Below are positions 1-11,236 of a DNA stretch of 64,000 nucleotides, one piece after another. A model generated the notes under the pieces. It saw nothing but the letters and a program-made list of their open reading frames with translations, was not told the DNA's origin and ran no database searches. The stretch's first letter is position 1. The number at the start of each line of letters is the position of its first letter. The translations under genes were made by a program, and so were the position numbers. This DNA comes from Ascaris suum. Its lineage: Eukaryota > Nematoda > Chromadorea > Rhabditida > Ascarididae. The stretch is from assembly GCA_013433145.1 (NCBI GenBank), contig CM024171.1:8990065-9054064 (forward strand). The letters are read 5' to 3'.

Positions 1-49
1 GATTTCCGTCACGTACAAATGAAGAAAAAATTAAACGAAAGCAGCTGAC

Positions 50-193
50 CAAGATCAGCTCGAAGAGGGTGCCCTGATCCACTTTCAAGAATTCCACATC
101 CCATGAGGGAATATCGTCGGTTCTTTTTTCCTTATTGTCGCTATCTTCTGGTGGTGGCGGGTCGTCCTTATGGTACTGGCACCATTGGATTAC
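50..193 (-). CDS. SKP1: SKP1, exon 3 (partial gene; continues left of window)
   Basis: This exon encodes the middle of SKP1, the adaptor of SCF (Skp1-Cullin-F-box) ubiquitin ligases that bridges cullin-1 and F-box proteins in nucleus and cytoplasm. Read on the minus strand it starts after the acceptor ctttcag and gives [20 protein letters not shown], then a [12 protein letters not shown] stretch and [14 protein letters not shown]. These are hallmark SKP1 segments (the acidic proline-rich linker and the start of the BTB/POZ-to-helix region). It ends at ATC TTG before gtcagc, a weaker donor than usual. The C-terminal F-box-binding helices lie beyond base 1. Phase 0 in, phase 0 out. The family match is certain; only the exact 3' border is open. 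Confidence 0.93.
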
Positions 194-757
194 CTGAAAG
201 TACTGAATGTCTCAGAAAGCGTAAGCATGAGCCAGTCAACCACCACGCTTTTTCGATCGCCCACCCCTGAACCCTCTTACTTATAACCTTTGGCTCACAA
301 GACTGCTGCGTGCGAACCCTAACAGTACAGCGAACAGGCCCTAAAAGTAATGCTTTCATTAGACCTCGGCTTGGAATAAAAGCGCCGATTAATCGGTACT
401 GAAAGGGCTAACCTTTTCACCTTAGTGTGTCTCTATCCCTTGCTCTTAGTTCTCTCCCTGTTCACCCCTTTCCGCACTGGAGACACGTAAGGGATCCCGC
501 CTTCTGCCGATAGGGAGCAATCGTCGGTTATAAAGATTGCAAGCATTACTGGTAATATTTTCGGAAAGTTATCTGCCCATAACGAACGTTATGCAACCTA
601 TATTTAAAGTACTGACAGACTATGCACCAACAATCTCTACAAAATCGACTACGCAAAAATCATCAGTAATTTCTTTACACTTTGATGTGACGACATAAGC
701 GTAAATGCGTACAAATTAACATCGCAAAATAACAATGCAATACACCTGTAAATTCAC

Positions 758-846
758 CTTTCTCAAGATAGCCGCGTTGACGTTCTGCAGTGGGATCGGG
801 TCACCCATTTCCGCATCACCCGATTCGTTGCTGTCCATCCCAAGAT
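758..846 (-). CDS. SKP1: SKP1, exon 2
   Basis: An 89-nt exon bounded on the minus strand by acceptor cttacag and donor gtgaat. It completes the split Asp codon of exon 1 (G|AT) and encodes DLGMDSNESGDAEMGDPIPL followed by QNVNAAILRK, the conserved BTB/POZ segment of SKP1 (family form: D-P-x-P-L-x-N-V-N-x-x-I-L-x-K-V). Reading frame and phase join exons 1 and 3 without a gap. A 564-nt intron separates it from exon 3. Confidence 0.93.
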
Positions 847-2093
847 CTGTAAGGTCACCAAGTTCACCGAGATGGATCAGTGAAAGCGTCGAGCTGCACC
901 ACACTCTATTTCTAAAAAACCTCCCAAGTTCCAAGTCTAGTACGGTTTTGTCTTTAGGAAGTAAGCAATACATAACAACAATATAACGCATTCCGTAAGC
1001 GTAAAAACAAATGACTTTTCAAATTTCATTGCAGAAGGAAGGGCGGTAATTTTTAACCAAAAAAAAACCAACGGTGGGAGAGTCTATTCGACGATGGAGC
1101 TTAGACCGAAATATTTTGTAACATCTAAACGACCTCTACAAACGTCACATATAGCAATTCACGTGCCCTCTCATAGAGTTAGATAAATAGTTTCAAGATG
1201 ATGTGAGTGAGATGAGTGGCCTGGACTAAGGTGAGCGGAGAGAGATAAGAACTTCCAGTAAGGCAGATGAAGCGAGACCAAAATTTTCCGAGCAAGTCGA
1301 GCCAGCTAGGAGAAAAATTTGCAAATTAATGCCAGGGATAACAAGCTGAAAGCTTATAAGCCAATCCATCCCACGTCAATATGTGAACGGAAAGAAGAAC
1401 GAGTGGAATTCAGATTGGCTACATTGGATATCTATTCTAGTCAGTCTGCATGAAGATGCCTCATCCCCCTCCCCCCTCTTTCTCTTGCCTAATAAAAGCG
1501 AGGTTAACATAAGAACACAGAGACAAACGGCGAGGCTGGTGGGTTTATGGCCTCGGTTACGAGTGGAGCCGAGACCACACTAACGGATCAGGCTAATGAA
1601 GAAGTGATCCCGTCAATTCCTTTGGTGTTTTATTTACTCAAACTTGCTTGGTTGCACGCTTTTCGGGCGTTTACGAAGCGGACACTTATACTCTGGAATA
1701 TCGCCATTTGTCGTTATTAGGCAAACAAGGATGTTATATTAGCACGGTTTGACAATAAAAAAGCACAAGAAGCTCAAAGAGGATCATTTTATCCGCACAA
1801 AAGTCTCCACGAGAATGCAACGCCGCCGTAAAATTTGCAAAAACAAGAGATAAAGTGACATCGGTCGCATCACCTCTTGTTATGTGGTGGAAGACGAAAG
1901 ACTATATTTTACTTCTTTGGTTCGAATCACGCCTTTTCCTCATTGACCCTCTCTTCCCCTCCCCCTCTCATGGTTGACGTGCCACGCTTCCTGTGACTTC
2001 AAAGAACATTAGCTCAAGGAGGAAAAGCCGGAAAGCTCGAGAAGGTCAAGATTGTTGCTATAAGATGTCAGGTTTTATGAACAGAGAACTTAC
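847..2093 (-). other. SKP1 intron 1
   Basis: Non-coding sequence between SKP1 exons 1 and 2. I see no gene in it. A 15-nt match to a universal rRNA word near 1607-1622 and a B-box-like ggttcgaatc near 1920 are isolated and not supported by flanking sequence. Intron 2 (194-757) is likewise empty. Confidence 0.7.
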
Positions 2094-2208
2094 CTTGCAG
2101 CATGGTGTTGATAGTCGTTGAAAGCTTGATCACGTCGCGCTCCACTTCGAAGGCCTCATTGTCTGACGACAAGAGTCGAATTTTGGGTTGCGACTTCTCA
2201 GCAGACAT
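2094..2208 (-). CDS. SKP1: SKP1, exon 1 with start codon
   Basis: The first coding exon begins at ATG (2208-2206) and encodes MSAEKSQPKIRLLSSDNEAF then EVERDVIKLSTTINTMLQ, the typical SKP1 N-terminus (family: P-x-I-x-L-x-S-S-D-x-E-x-F-x-V-x). It ends CAA G before the strong donor gtaagt, phase 1, which fits exon 2. The ATG is the first in frame and matches the usual start of the family. The 5' flank above 2208 shows no clear TATA box. Intron 1 (847-2093) is 1,247 nt, long for so small a gene. Confidence 0.93.
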
Positions 2209-3976
2209 CCTCCACAAACAACCAAACAGGCTCGTTAAAGGTGAAGTAACTACGCACCATCTAACGATTCACGTCCTGTCATCATAAAACGAAGCATCGA
2301 TGTCATAAATCTCCTATTAACTTTGGGGGAAGGGAGATTAAGATGGGGAAGGCAGGGGAGGAGGTGTCCCTTCGTTTTCCAAAACCTTTATGGGTCAAAG
2401 ACTACTGCTGAGCGTTACTAACATGTAACAACAAATAACCCCTTTCGAGTTTTGCAGTGAAAGATGAAAGACTGTTTATCTTTGCCAAACTTTTGATTGG
2501 GGACGGACGGGGAGATCGTACGGTCACTACTTCGAATAAAGTCGCTAATTTTACGAATCTCGGCACTCTCAAGACAGCGAAAGCGCACCGTTAGCCGGAA
2601 AGGTGATATTCAATCACCTAAAATCGAAGGTATGAAAAAATTCTTCTGGTGTTTTATGATGTAGAAGCAGATGCTCGTATCCGCTCAAGAATAAGAAGCA
2701 ATAAAATTTTTCAAATGGCTAGCAGTCAACCGGTGTGCATGGTAACGCTACTGCTTCCATAGACCAAACAACGACACCAGTTTCCTCTAAAAGTAGAAGG
2801 AGCCCATCAGCCAAGAAGGGTAATGAGGACGAATACTCAGAGGGTAATATAACTACGCTGTTGATAGTACTTCGGCAAACGTTCCATCTTACCTCTCCCC
2901 TTACCTGGTTAGTGGGAGAGCAAAGGGTTTTGATTTGCAGATTCCACTCAGCCTTTATGAAGGCCGGACCCTCGAGCAAACCTCTCAACCCTACCATCAA
3001 TTTCACATGGCAAGCAAACACATGAGCATAACTCATATATGATTACAACCGGGTCGGCACACTTAGCCCCATACGCACGCGTAGAAGAGAGATGGAGAGA
3101 GCGCGCACGCGTTCACAGTGAGCGACGCTTCATTAGTGGTTAAACTATAGATTGCAACGTTGCAATAAATTGATAAAATGAGGTGAGGGAGCAAGAATCG
3201 TGGATCATGACTAGGCCATTTCATGACTAGGATTTTAAGCACTGAGAGCTCTATAGGACCACTCATAACCTGAAATAAAACGGGAACCAACCATCAAAGC
3301 ACTGGAAATCTCCAGCCAAGAACGTAGACATACGTGTGCAAATACCCGTTTCTTGCACTATCTATTTCAAGAAAAGATAAATTCGGATTCCCGCTAAGTG
3401 ATCACCTGTGCATGAACTCCTCAAAAGAAAACTCGTCTTTCCCCATCACATATCCTGCTTATGCTCCATAGTCTGCAATAAGCAGTTTAGAAATTAAAGG
3501 CGTCCTACGACATTTCATCTCAATGCACGCCCTATACCTCGGAACTAAGGGTTTTCCTTGCAAGGAACGATCATCCCGTTTAACGACTTCATGCTATCGT
3601 GGTTTCTGCTTAGTGCTGCACTCCATTCGAAAGGCCAAGTTGTGGCCGACTTTGTATTTCTCCCATCTTAGTTCTGCGGTTTTATTACGTTTGTCATCTC
3701 AGTGATGAACAAAACTACAAATTGCGCGAACTGTGGACTGTTTAGACGCGGTACTTCTACTATGATGCCTTGTTAGCTCCCCGTCAAATAGTCTGTAAAA
3801 AAGCATGCCGCAGTTGCTGTCATATTGATACGGCGTGCAACGAGTTTACTGAGGTGGACTTCCTAAACAATTTATCACCATTATAGTGCGAAAACATTCA
3901 ACATGTTCATCACCAAATAAACCTTCTCGACGCCTGCACGCCTCTCAGCTTTATGATAATAATAATCTTATTTAAC

Positions 3977-3978
<2 letters not shown>
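2209..3978. other. Mostly unannotated flank between SKP1 and the LINE
   Basis: Apart from the weak Ser/Thr-rich candidate exon near 2.7-2.8 kb, I can support nothing in this stretch. A short GC/CA-alternating tract (about 3068-3112) is simple sequence. Confidence 0.5.
2723..2843 (+). CDS. Candidate exon, Ser/Thr/Lys-rich
   Basis: After a possible acceptor (tcaaatggctag) an open frame reads QSTGVHGNATASIDQTTTPV and then a Ser/Arg/Lys-rich stretch ending NEDEYSE before ggtaat. A second acceptor (gatttgcag at about 2940) lies downstream, but no joined frame stands out. Composition is protein-like, but no family is recognised and splice signals are only fair. It could be a chance frame. Confidence 0.22.

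Positions 3979-4069
<91 letters not shown>
3979..4069. repeat. (TA)n microsatellite, 91 bp
   Basis: An uninterrupted TA dinucleotide array. It lies about 150 bp beyond the last recognisable protein-coding part of the LINE, on the side of that element's 3' end, so it may have grown from a target site or from the element's tail. Confidence 0.97.
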
Positions 4070-4071
<2 letters not shown>

Positions 4072-4263
4072 TTACAGGGAAGTAATAAAGCATATATAAG
4101 TCAACGTTGCACGTTACGATGCGTCTAAAATCCCAAAATGTGGTTGACGAAAGCAAATATCAGAGATGATGAGGAAGAGAGACACGCAGGAATGTCGAAA
4201 AAAAATACATGTGATAATTAGTGATGGCCGATATGTAGCTCATATCGCCGATAGACCACCGCT

Positions 4264-5957
4264 TCAAAGTCTCTTAAAGGATGATAAATTACCAGCCACT
4301 GCCACACCATATGGTAAACAGTTCCATATGGGAATAGCACGATAAGCAAAAGAGTTAAGCGCACCACTTCGATTTGTTGACTTCCTTTCAGGATGAAGAG
4401 GGTGAAGCCTCGGCCACAGTGCAAACTTCATAAAGGAGAAAATGCTCTCGAGCGGAACGCCTGAGAAACCTTTAACGATGTTGAAAATAAATGTAAAGCT
4501 CTGCGATGCCACAGAGGTTCAAGTCAAAAATATGAAGCCGCTGCTCACAGTTATGCTGGAAGGATCCACGGAAAACTTTTCTAAAAGCCGCCTTAGCGAA
4601 GCGCCGTTGAACTCTCGCAATTATGTCGACACTTCTTTTCTCGGACGGGGACAAACCTGATTACAGTATTGCAAAATGGGGCGACAGTAAGTAACGAAAG
4701 CTCCCCGATAATTTTCTATTCAAATGTACTGCATAGTAAGCAGAATGCAATTCGCAACGTGAATAGCCCTCCGCGAGATTTCAACACAGTGATTATGCCA
4801 GCCAAGGTCGGAACTCATGTAAACACCTCGATCGTTCATCACTTCCGTTACAGGAATATCGGGACCACATAAACACAGAGGACATTCAGTCAAGAAATTT
4901 AAGTGGAAGACAAAGCGTTGCTCAGCGGATATTTCGAATTCCCATAGCTGTGACCACTTTTCTAATGAAACCATTTCCTGGTGTCATACATTATAATCGA
5001 TTTGGAGCTCAATAATAGGTCAGTGTATTTTCACAACAAGCATAAAGTTTGCAGCAGCTTAATAAGTTCTTTGGAAGATCGTTTGCATAAAGCAGAGATA
5101 GGAGAGGCCTAGAACGCTACCCTGCTGCACCTCATTGAGCACACAACGGAGGGAAGACAAGGCATTCCCAACTTTCACTCTGAAGCTTCGTCCGCATAAA
5201 AAATATTTCAACCGGGCTAGGACAGCGCGATGAATTCGATACGCCTTCAGCTTTAGCAACAGTTTCGGGTGGGTCACCGAGTCAAAAGCTTTGGCAGAAT
5301 CAGTGTACAAACATCGTTTGGAAACCGTTATTGAGGGCCTCGTACCAGTTATAACAGGAAGTCATGAGTTGTGTAACCATAGATTTTCCCTTGAGGAAGG
5401 CGTGCTGGTTATCGCTGATAACGTTAGAAAGGCTAAGATCGCTTAGAATTGATTTTCTCAGAACAATTGCCGGCAGTTTGCAAAATGACGGGGTAAGACT
5501 AATGAGACAGTAATTGGAAACACTGTTTGACAAAGGCTTTTTCGGTAATGATACTACAATTGCAGTTTTCCAAGCATTGGAACGGTGCCTAGTAGAAGAT
5601 TATGCCTGAACAAAAGACATAAGGAGTAGCGAAGACCTGTCGCAGCTTTCTTGATGAATCGCGAAGGTATACCCTCTAGTGTTAGCGGCATTTTATCACT
5701 AAGCTCGGAAATGGCCTCTCTGACTACGTCGAAGTCTCTCCTGACGGTATCCAGATGATGCTGCATGTATTTAGGGAACGGGGAAGATTGGCGTTATCCA
5801 TTTTGAAAACCTGCCCGAAGAGGTGCAAATAGCTCTGATTTTGCAAAATCATCACAGATGGACCCCGCGTCGTCAGTGGTAATACTTGACGTGACCTGAT
5901 TTTATTATTCATGTATTTAAAGAATGCGTCACGGCTAAAGGACCGGGCATTTTTCAC
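4264..5957 (-). pseudogene. LINE reverse transcriptase remnant
   Basis: Successive minus-strand segments match RT boxes: SRDAFFKYMNNKIRSR; ISELSDKMPLTLEGIPSRFI (the I-P-x-x-x-I-K region); SNYCLISLTPSFCKLPAIVL (N-Y-R-P-I-S-L-T); DNQHAFLKGKSMVTQL (H-G-F-x-x-G-R-S); DSAKAFDSVTHPKLLLKLKA (the first catalytic Asp box); VQQGSVLG (P-Q-G-S-x-L-G); and the thumb-like KWSQLWEF and DLGWHNHCVEISRRA. The F/YADD box is present only as KLYA followed by Cys-Cys, caused by small deletions. C-terminal FAYRAIPIWNCLP is typical of these elements. The order is intact but the frame is not. Confidence 0.9.
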
Positions 5958-6289
5958 TTCTCCCGTTTCTTAGACGCCTCGTGGTAATCTTTGGAACAAC
6001 TGGGGGGATGCAGCCATTTTATGTGCTTTTCGTCGATCTCTCCACAGAAAATATCGCTTCGAAGCAGTGCGCTGAAGATAGAAAGTCATTTGAGCAGGAA
6101 GAGCCTTATTTCTCCGCAAGGCGACTGCTTGACAATAATACGGTTCATAAATCCAGAAATACAACATAGGTGTCTTCTAAGCTACGACATGAACCGAACT
6201 TAAAATCCCAGTATCCCCCGTCCCAACAGGCAGTCATTGATCTGAGACAATTGCAGTGACCATAATCATGGCGACAGATGGCTACAACT

Positions 6290-6870
6290 GGCCGAGAACA
6301 CCAATAAGTTCAAAGCCAATACCACAATGATCGCTCGTTCCAAAATCCGGGGTTATGCGGGAGTTACTTATTAAAGCGGCATCCGTACTAAGCAACAAGT
6401 CCAGCATGCTGTTTTCGCGGGACACCCATGAATCAGGCTAACAAGACCAATTCTGCGAAAAAATCGATCAACATTTTTACAACATGACTCCTCATTCGGG
6501 AAAGTGGAACATTAAAGTCAGCAACAATTACTGAGGCATACACAACAAAACACCAGTCAGTCAAGCAGTTGAAAAGCCCAGTTTCCTGAAAGCTCGAGAT
6601 ATGCCACTATGAAACGGAAGTGGCAAGCATTTGCGCAAGAAAAATCAACGCTCTCCAGTTCACGTCCGGAGTTCAGTGCCAACGTTTCACTTCCTTCAAA
6701 TGAAAGGCGCCTTTCTGTTGAGATAGCGACAACACTCCCTTCCATATTACAAGACCTATGTGAACGAAATACATTATACGCTGAGCATAATGAAACAACG
6801 AGTCGGGCACTTTATCTGATAATCACATTTCGCAAAGACCTATGATGTCTGGAGCATCAAAGCACTGGAG
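6290..6870 (-). pseudogene. LINE endonuclease (EEP/APE-like) remnant
   Basis: Minus-strand reading gives VIVADFNVPL (family V-x-G-D-F-N-x-P), then NSMLDLLLSTDAALI and TPDFGTSDHCGIGFELI. These are the D-F-N and S-D-H boxes of the exonuclease-endonuclease-phosphatase fold that nicks target DNA. Upstream are weak matches to the Y-x-V-F-R-x-D-R and the I-A-V-Y strands. Frames are interrupted by stops, so the domain is dead. Confidence 0.82.
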
Positions 6871-7155
6871 TGGTTCTATCACCGAGAGCTTATTCAAAAC
6901 AGAGCGACAATTATAAAATATGCAGCTGAAAAGTGATAAAAATGATACTGCTTTATCCTTACTGATACGTTCGATAAATGAGCCTGAAATGTTCGCGTCA
7001 TTTGATCCGCATTATTCGAAGAGACTGCTAGCCGAAGATTCGAGGACCTGAGTATTCGGAGGGCACTGATCGGGAGGATGTGTCGCAGACGCTCCGTTTC
7101 TTCTCTCGCCTTTCTGTATTACCTGCCCGCCCCTTATAACCAGCAAGGTGATGGT

Positions 7156-7600
7156 CTAGTAATTTGGCTTGCGTTTCAGGCACACCACCCAGTGCTTTTT
7201 CCTTTCTTCCGCCATCGACGACGGACGGATATAAACATATTGGACTCCCGTCCCCTTCAACTTATGCGCATTGCGAAGAACCTGCTTCGCATTATGGGAA
7301 TTCCCAAAAAATACTTTAATGAGCCTCTTTTTGCCTTCTTGCTGAGATCCCATTCTAAAAATCTGCTACGAGACGGAATCAGAATTAATCTTATCAAAAA
7401 TATCTAAGACCTTTCACGGTCGACATTATTTCTTTCTCTAGGGGAGGGGTTGACATTGCAGCTTCCGTGACTCCAAGAATGGCAACAAACCGTTCACGAA
7501 GTTCTTTCTCTTCTGCCTGTTGAACTGCGTCGAGATATTGGGTGCCCTGGTCGATTCGTGCTGTCGCGGGCGTTGTTTTTACTCTATTCGTCACCTCTCC
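7156..7600 (-). pseudogene. LINE ORF1 remnant
   Basis: Two minus-strand segments resemble the C-terminal part of LINE ORF1 proteins, which bind element RNA. The upstream one contains EEKELRERFVAILGVTEAAM (family-like E-L-R-E-R-S-V-V-I-x-G-V-x-E). The downstream one has KRLIKVFFGNSHNAKQVL and then KLKGTGVQYVYIRPSSMAEE, matching the usual L-K-V ... A-L-x-x-A-x-x-L-K ... V-F-I-R-x-S-x-x-x-E-E-R-K pattern. Stops lie between the two segments. Confidence 0.75.
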
Positions 7601-8234
7601 AACCAGTGCTGGAACACTGGTATAAGTTGCTGACGAACTTCTACCATGATTTCCTCACGGAGATCACACGGTGTTTGGCAAATGTCTCCGAGTCCATCAT
7701 CATCGCCATCAGTACCTCAGTTCTGACACTAGAGATTACCTCAACGTGGTCGTCGAATATCTGCCATTATCACTCTTACGATATCCACACGACAGGATCT
7801 GTTTACTTGATCAATGCTCATTGCTGGATCTGTTGCCTCATAGGTCAACCTTTTGAATAACATCGGTGTAAACTCTGGGGAAAATTCAGACTAACAAAAG
7901 CGCTGGCATTGTTTGTGAGTCGTAGAGCATTGCAAAGCTTAGCGAATTGATGGGATAAGTCCTCAAATCTTTATGAGCGTCCACCACTGTGCGCAACAGC
8001 TGCCCGATATCACCCTCACAGACACCCAGCGCCCGTCTTCACGATCTGACGTCTATCCACCGTGTAGCAAAGGAGAACACACCGTTCCTTAGTGAACCAC
8101 ATTCAATACTCAAAAATCAACGAAATTTGAAAACGCCAGAGTGTCCGATGCAAACGTCTTTTCTCTACGAACGGAAAACACGCCATAAAGTGATTCCTCG
8201 AAATTTCAAAACAAAACTCACTCTATTCGGATTC

Positions 8235-8510
8235 ACATTGCTGCTCCGGTTGGAGTCGCTGTTGCTCCAGCTCGCGTTGTTGTTGCTGCAGCTGCTTACA
8301 TTGTTGTTCCAATTATTGTTATTTCAATTGTAATTAATATTGCTCGGAGCGTTAAACTGTTGAGGTTGTTGGTGAGTTGTTTGGGTTACAGAGATTGTTG
8401 TTGGGGTTATTTAGGCTGTTCAGGTTATTGCTGAGGTTGCTGGGGTTGTTGCTCCAGTTGCTGTTGTTATTGTTGTTCCACTGGTTGCTGTTGAACGGCA
8501 TTGGGATTGA
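8235..8510 (-). repeat. Trinucleotide-like low-complexity tract (AAC/AGC/AAT on minus strand)
   Basis: Imperfect AAC, AAT, AGC and CAG triplets on the minus strand (gtt/ctg/att on plus) cover nearly 280 bp and underlie the Asn/Gln-rich frames here. Triplet periodicity is visible but units are diverged. Confidence 0.7.
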
Positions 8511-8558
8511 TGATAAAGAATCTTGTATATTCGATCCTCTGCGAACGGAATGACCCAT
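8352..8558 (-). CDS. Asn-rich low-complexity reading frame, probably broken
   Basis: A minus-strand frame from ATG at 8558 runs MGHSVRRGSNIQDSLSSIPM and then about 45 residues dominated by Asn and Ser (NSNQWNNNNNSNWSNN...), ending at TAA. The same Asn/Ser/Gln-rich sense continues past the stop in another frame (about 8235-8350), interrupted by one frameshift and one TGA. A GTAAGC donor-like site occurs in that tail. Such tracts look like prion-like or transcription-factor linkers. It may be an exon, or a gene broken by two lesions. No family recognised. Confidence 0.4.
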   Translation of the reverse strand: MGHSVRRGSNIQDSLSSIPMPFNSNQWNNNNNSNWSNNPSNLSNNLNSLNNPNNNLCNPNNSPTTSTV

Positions 8559-8664
8559 GCTTGTTACATATGTTTTATTAGTGCAAGCATATATAAATAC
8601 TGCAACCAAACATATGCAAATTTGTTGCCCGCAATATGCAAAGTCGCTATTTCTGCAAGATCCA

Positions 8665-8735
8665 TGGGCCGAATGTTAGTTAACCCCGCAGGAGCAGTTG
8701 ACTGCGCACCGAATGTTTCCTTCACAGAGCAGATG
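8665..8735 (+). CDS. Candidate exon with start codon
   Basis: ATG at 8665 opens a frame MGRMLVNPAGAVDCAPNVSF then TEQM, ending exactly at the good donor gtgagg (phase 0). A 26-nt exon with strong borders at 9364-9389 would follow in phase 0 and give EIQIAVTL. Together with 9826-9883 a short protein end (SYGPQHIRCKVLPVPYKFF, then stop) would result. Phases agree throughout, but the family is unknown. Confidence 0.3.
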
Positions 8736-9363
8736 GTGAGGATTTTTGATGAGAATGACAGAGAAGAGGGACAAAGCGGGTCAGACCACCAAAATTAAAG
8801 GATATAGGATCTGTTCAATGGAAGTGAAGAGTAAGTCCCTAGCAGCGAAATTAACTATTAAATGGAGAACGATGGGCACCTAGTTTTGGTAAGCGATTGC
8901 TTTGTTCCGTTGTGCTAGAAAGTACTGGAGGTTTCCCTGGCACTGGAAGAGAATTCAATAACTCAGCGGTCATTTTGAAGTCTGCACTTACCTGTCCAGA
9001 ATGTTGGATTACGGAGTCATAGCAAGTGTTTGTGACAGCAAAAAATGTCTTATCTATTTATATGTGCCTGCACAGAAAATGTGAAGTTTTGGAACTGCTA
9101 GGAGGATCACAACAGTAGCCAACTAAGGAAAGACTGAATCAGACGCATCGTTGTCATCCCCTTATGACCACCACACTGGTGTCTCTTCAACTGTAATGAA
9201 TTGTCTCGACATCACAGTCACATGCTTCGATGCTTTTATCCGAGACGTTTTCGACAATTGACCTCTCTTGCTCGTTGACTAATCATGTGTGCGGCAGCGT
9301 CAAGGTTTTTTCAACACTCGCCAAATGCGCTATTAAAGCCTTTGATTTGTCTCCTGCCATCAG

Positions 9364-9389
9364 GAGATTCAAATTGCAGTTACGCTCAG
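9364..9389 (+). CDS. Candidate 26-nt exon with strong splice borders
   Basis: The acceptor gatttgtctcctgccatcag and donor gtaaaa frame a 26-nt segment. In phase 0 it reads EIQIAVTL plus two bases; in phase 2 it reads RFKLQLRS. Both readings can be joined to the next candidate exon at 9826 in different frames, so the true frame is undecided. Confidence 0.3.
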
Positions 9390-9825
9390 GTAAAAACGTG
9401 CCGAAGCTCCGTATCGTATTACGTTTCTTTTGTGGTTTTCTACGTCGTCAAGGGTGGTGCCCGAAACGATAAGGTCGTAGGGTTCAGTGTGAGATTAGCA
9501 TGTGCAGTTCAGTATGAGACCTATTCTAGTTGGTATTTATTAGGCCTCTATCGGCGAATATTTTTAATTGGCCGGTTGGAATACATAATATTAGTCGATG
9601 AAACTGAAAAATATATCGAACCTGTAGTGTCGGAAAAAAATTCTGCGCTCTCGAAGTTCACTTTATCGTTATATTTGCGACATTTTGAAAGTATTCGAAG
9701 CAGCATTAACCATTTCGGTAAGGTTTGCTTCAGGGAGCCTAAAAACAGGTTTATTTTTGCTATCTGATGCGATGTTCCTCAGATATGACCGAAAAGGTTG
9801 CTTCCTCCTCTCCTCCTCCTTCCAG

Positions 9826-9968
9826 TTACGGCCCTCAACATATCCGATGCAAAGTGCTACCTGTGCCATATAAATTTTTTTAATGAATTCCTTTCGTTGT
9901 TAGACGGTTCGGTTTTCCTATCCACTGAAGAAGGGAATCGTGATCTCGGAGGAAAAACCATTTCCAAC
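9826..9968 (+). CDS. Candidate exon after a strong polypyrimidine acceptor
   Basis: The acceptor cctcctctcctcctccttccag is one of the best in the window, and gtacgt follows at 9969. In phase 1 the exon reads TALNISDAKCYLCHINFFNE, then FLSLLDGSVFLSTEEGNRDL and GGKTISN, with a C-x2-C-H cluster. In phase 2 it gives a short C-terminus ending at TAA (9881-9883). I cannot decide between them. No family recognised. Confidence 0.35.
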
Positions 9969-10039
9969 GTACGTAGAGATCTGCAACGTTTTTTAGTGGT
10001 TTCAAACTTCTTTAAGGTTGCAGGTTGCATTCTTTGAGC

Positions 10040-11236
10040 CTTATGGCACAGATGTCTCTAAAGACCACAATAAGATGTACACAGTGTACTGTCGAACTAT
10101 TCTGGTCCCTTCATCTTGCTTATGAGGTAAACGCTGTTGAAAACGTTCAAGAATATCTCGCTCTTATAACGTTATCCCCAATTATTTTTTAGATCCTTCT
10201 CATCTCGTTATTATATTCAATCAAAGATTTTCGATCGATAAACTTTAGAGGAATGTGGGGTGAAATTCCACCTTATTTTACGCCCGAACTAATGAAACGC
10301 TTTGTTGACGTTTCCTTCGAAAGAAAGCTTCTTTTCGTTTGCAAGACAGCATCAATAAGCTAGTCAAAATACGCTCCACAAAAGTCGTCTTTTACAGTTT
10401 TCAATTCAGAGTTATTCGTATATGAAACAGCCCTCCTCGGAATATAGCTGAAGAAAGGAACCCTTCGATATTTGACACACGTGACTATAAATATTTATAA
10501 ATTGATGCTCGCACATGTGCATTTTGTTGATTACTTGAGCGTACAATAAATATTCTCACTGCGATGTGCAGTTTTCCTTATTCTTCAAATAAAGACCTTT
10601 CACTTCAGTTCAATTCAATTCAGTTCATTTCAGTTCGATTCGGTTCAGTTCACTTCACTATAGCACTGTTCAACGATGCAAACCAAATGTAATAAACAAC
10701 CGGTTGTGCTTTTCACTATAATTAATTCATTTCCCTTCAAATATTATACTGAAATTGGTAACTACATATATGATCGTTGAAGTCTTAGCGCTTTGTAGCA
10801 ATTTTATGATTGCAACTTGTGTTAAATTAAAACTTATAATGAATCGCACGAAATGTTCCTTTACTGCTTACATCAGCAAATTTCATTTTGTGCCAATCCG
10901 AAGTGAGATATATTCATAAGCAAACATAATATTTACATCTGAAATTTTTTCCACAATTGCTTATTACTATCGAAATACCGGAGATTTCCAAAAAATTTGC
11001 ATATCAGCGGTCGTGGAGTATTTCGATGGCCATGTTGTTCATCAGGTGTCTCTATGAGGTAATAGCCACGTAATTGTCGATGGTATACACTCCGCTAGCG
11101 TTTGTACTCTCGCTGAAGAAGGGGTCATAAATTTAAGTGTCTTCGAGCGGAGATAAACACCAATGCCAGAAATAAAAGCGTTGCCGCTTCTCTGCCATCC
11201 AATCAAATCTCCACCATTCACAGAGCCGAACTCAGA
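10040..11236. other. A+T-rich stretch without a supported gene
   Basis: No reading frame or splice-bounded exon persuades me here. The only structure seen is a pentanucleotide repeat at 10604-10658. Confidence 0.5.
10604..10658 (+). repeat. Pentanucleotide repeat (TTCAN)x11
   Basis: Eleven successive 5-bp units of the form TTCAG/TTCAA/TTCAT/TTCGA/TTCAC occur in register, with variation mostly at the last base. Confidence 0.85.

Larger units (their letters stand above)
4218..7860 (-). mobile_element. Decayed LINE (non-LTR retrotransposon, CR1/L2-like organisation)
   Basis: Read on the minus strand this stretch carries, in order, an ORF1 remnant, an AP-type endonuclease and a reverse transcriptase, broken by many stops and frameshifts. 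The order and motifs are those of CR1/L2/Jockey-type LINEs, which copy their RNA into the genome by target-primed reverse transcription. The YADD catalytic box has been damaged (the Asp codons are lost), so the copy cannot be active. The 5' limit is set loosely from ORF1-like residues near 7.4-7.8 kb; the 3' limit is the last RT-side similarity near 4.22 kb. No target-site duplication was found by eye. Family assignment within non-LTR elements is tentative. Confidence 0.88.

Noticed and set aside
1600..1630. cccgtcaattccttt, reverse complement of a universal rRNA word
   Set aside because: The match ends after 15 nt and flanking sequence does not resemble small-subunit rRNA in either direction.
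1915..1935. ggttcgaatc, a tRNA B-box-like sequence
   Set aside because: No T-arm stem, no A box or cloverleaf can be drawn around it.
9285..9767. 160-codon open frame on the plus strand
   Set aside because: Roughly one such frame is expected by chance in this window; it crosses a strong donor and lacks any recognisable domain or consistent composition.
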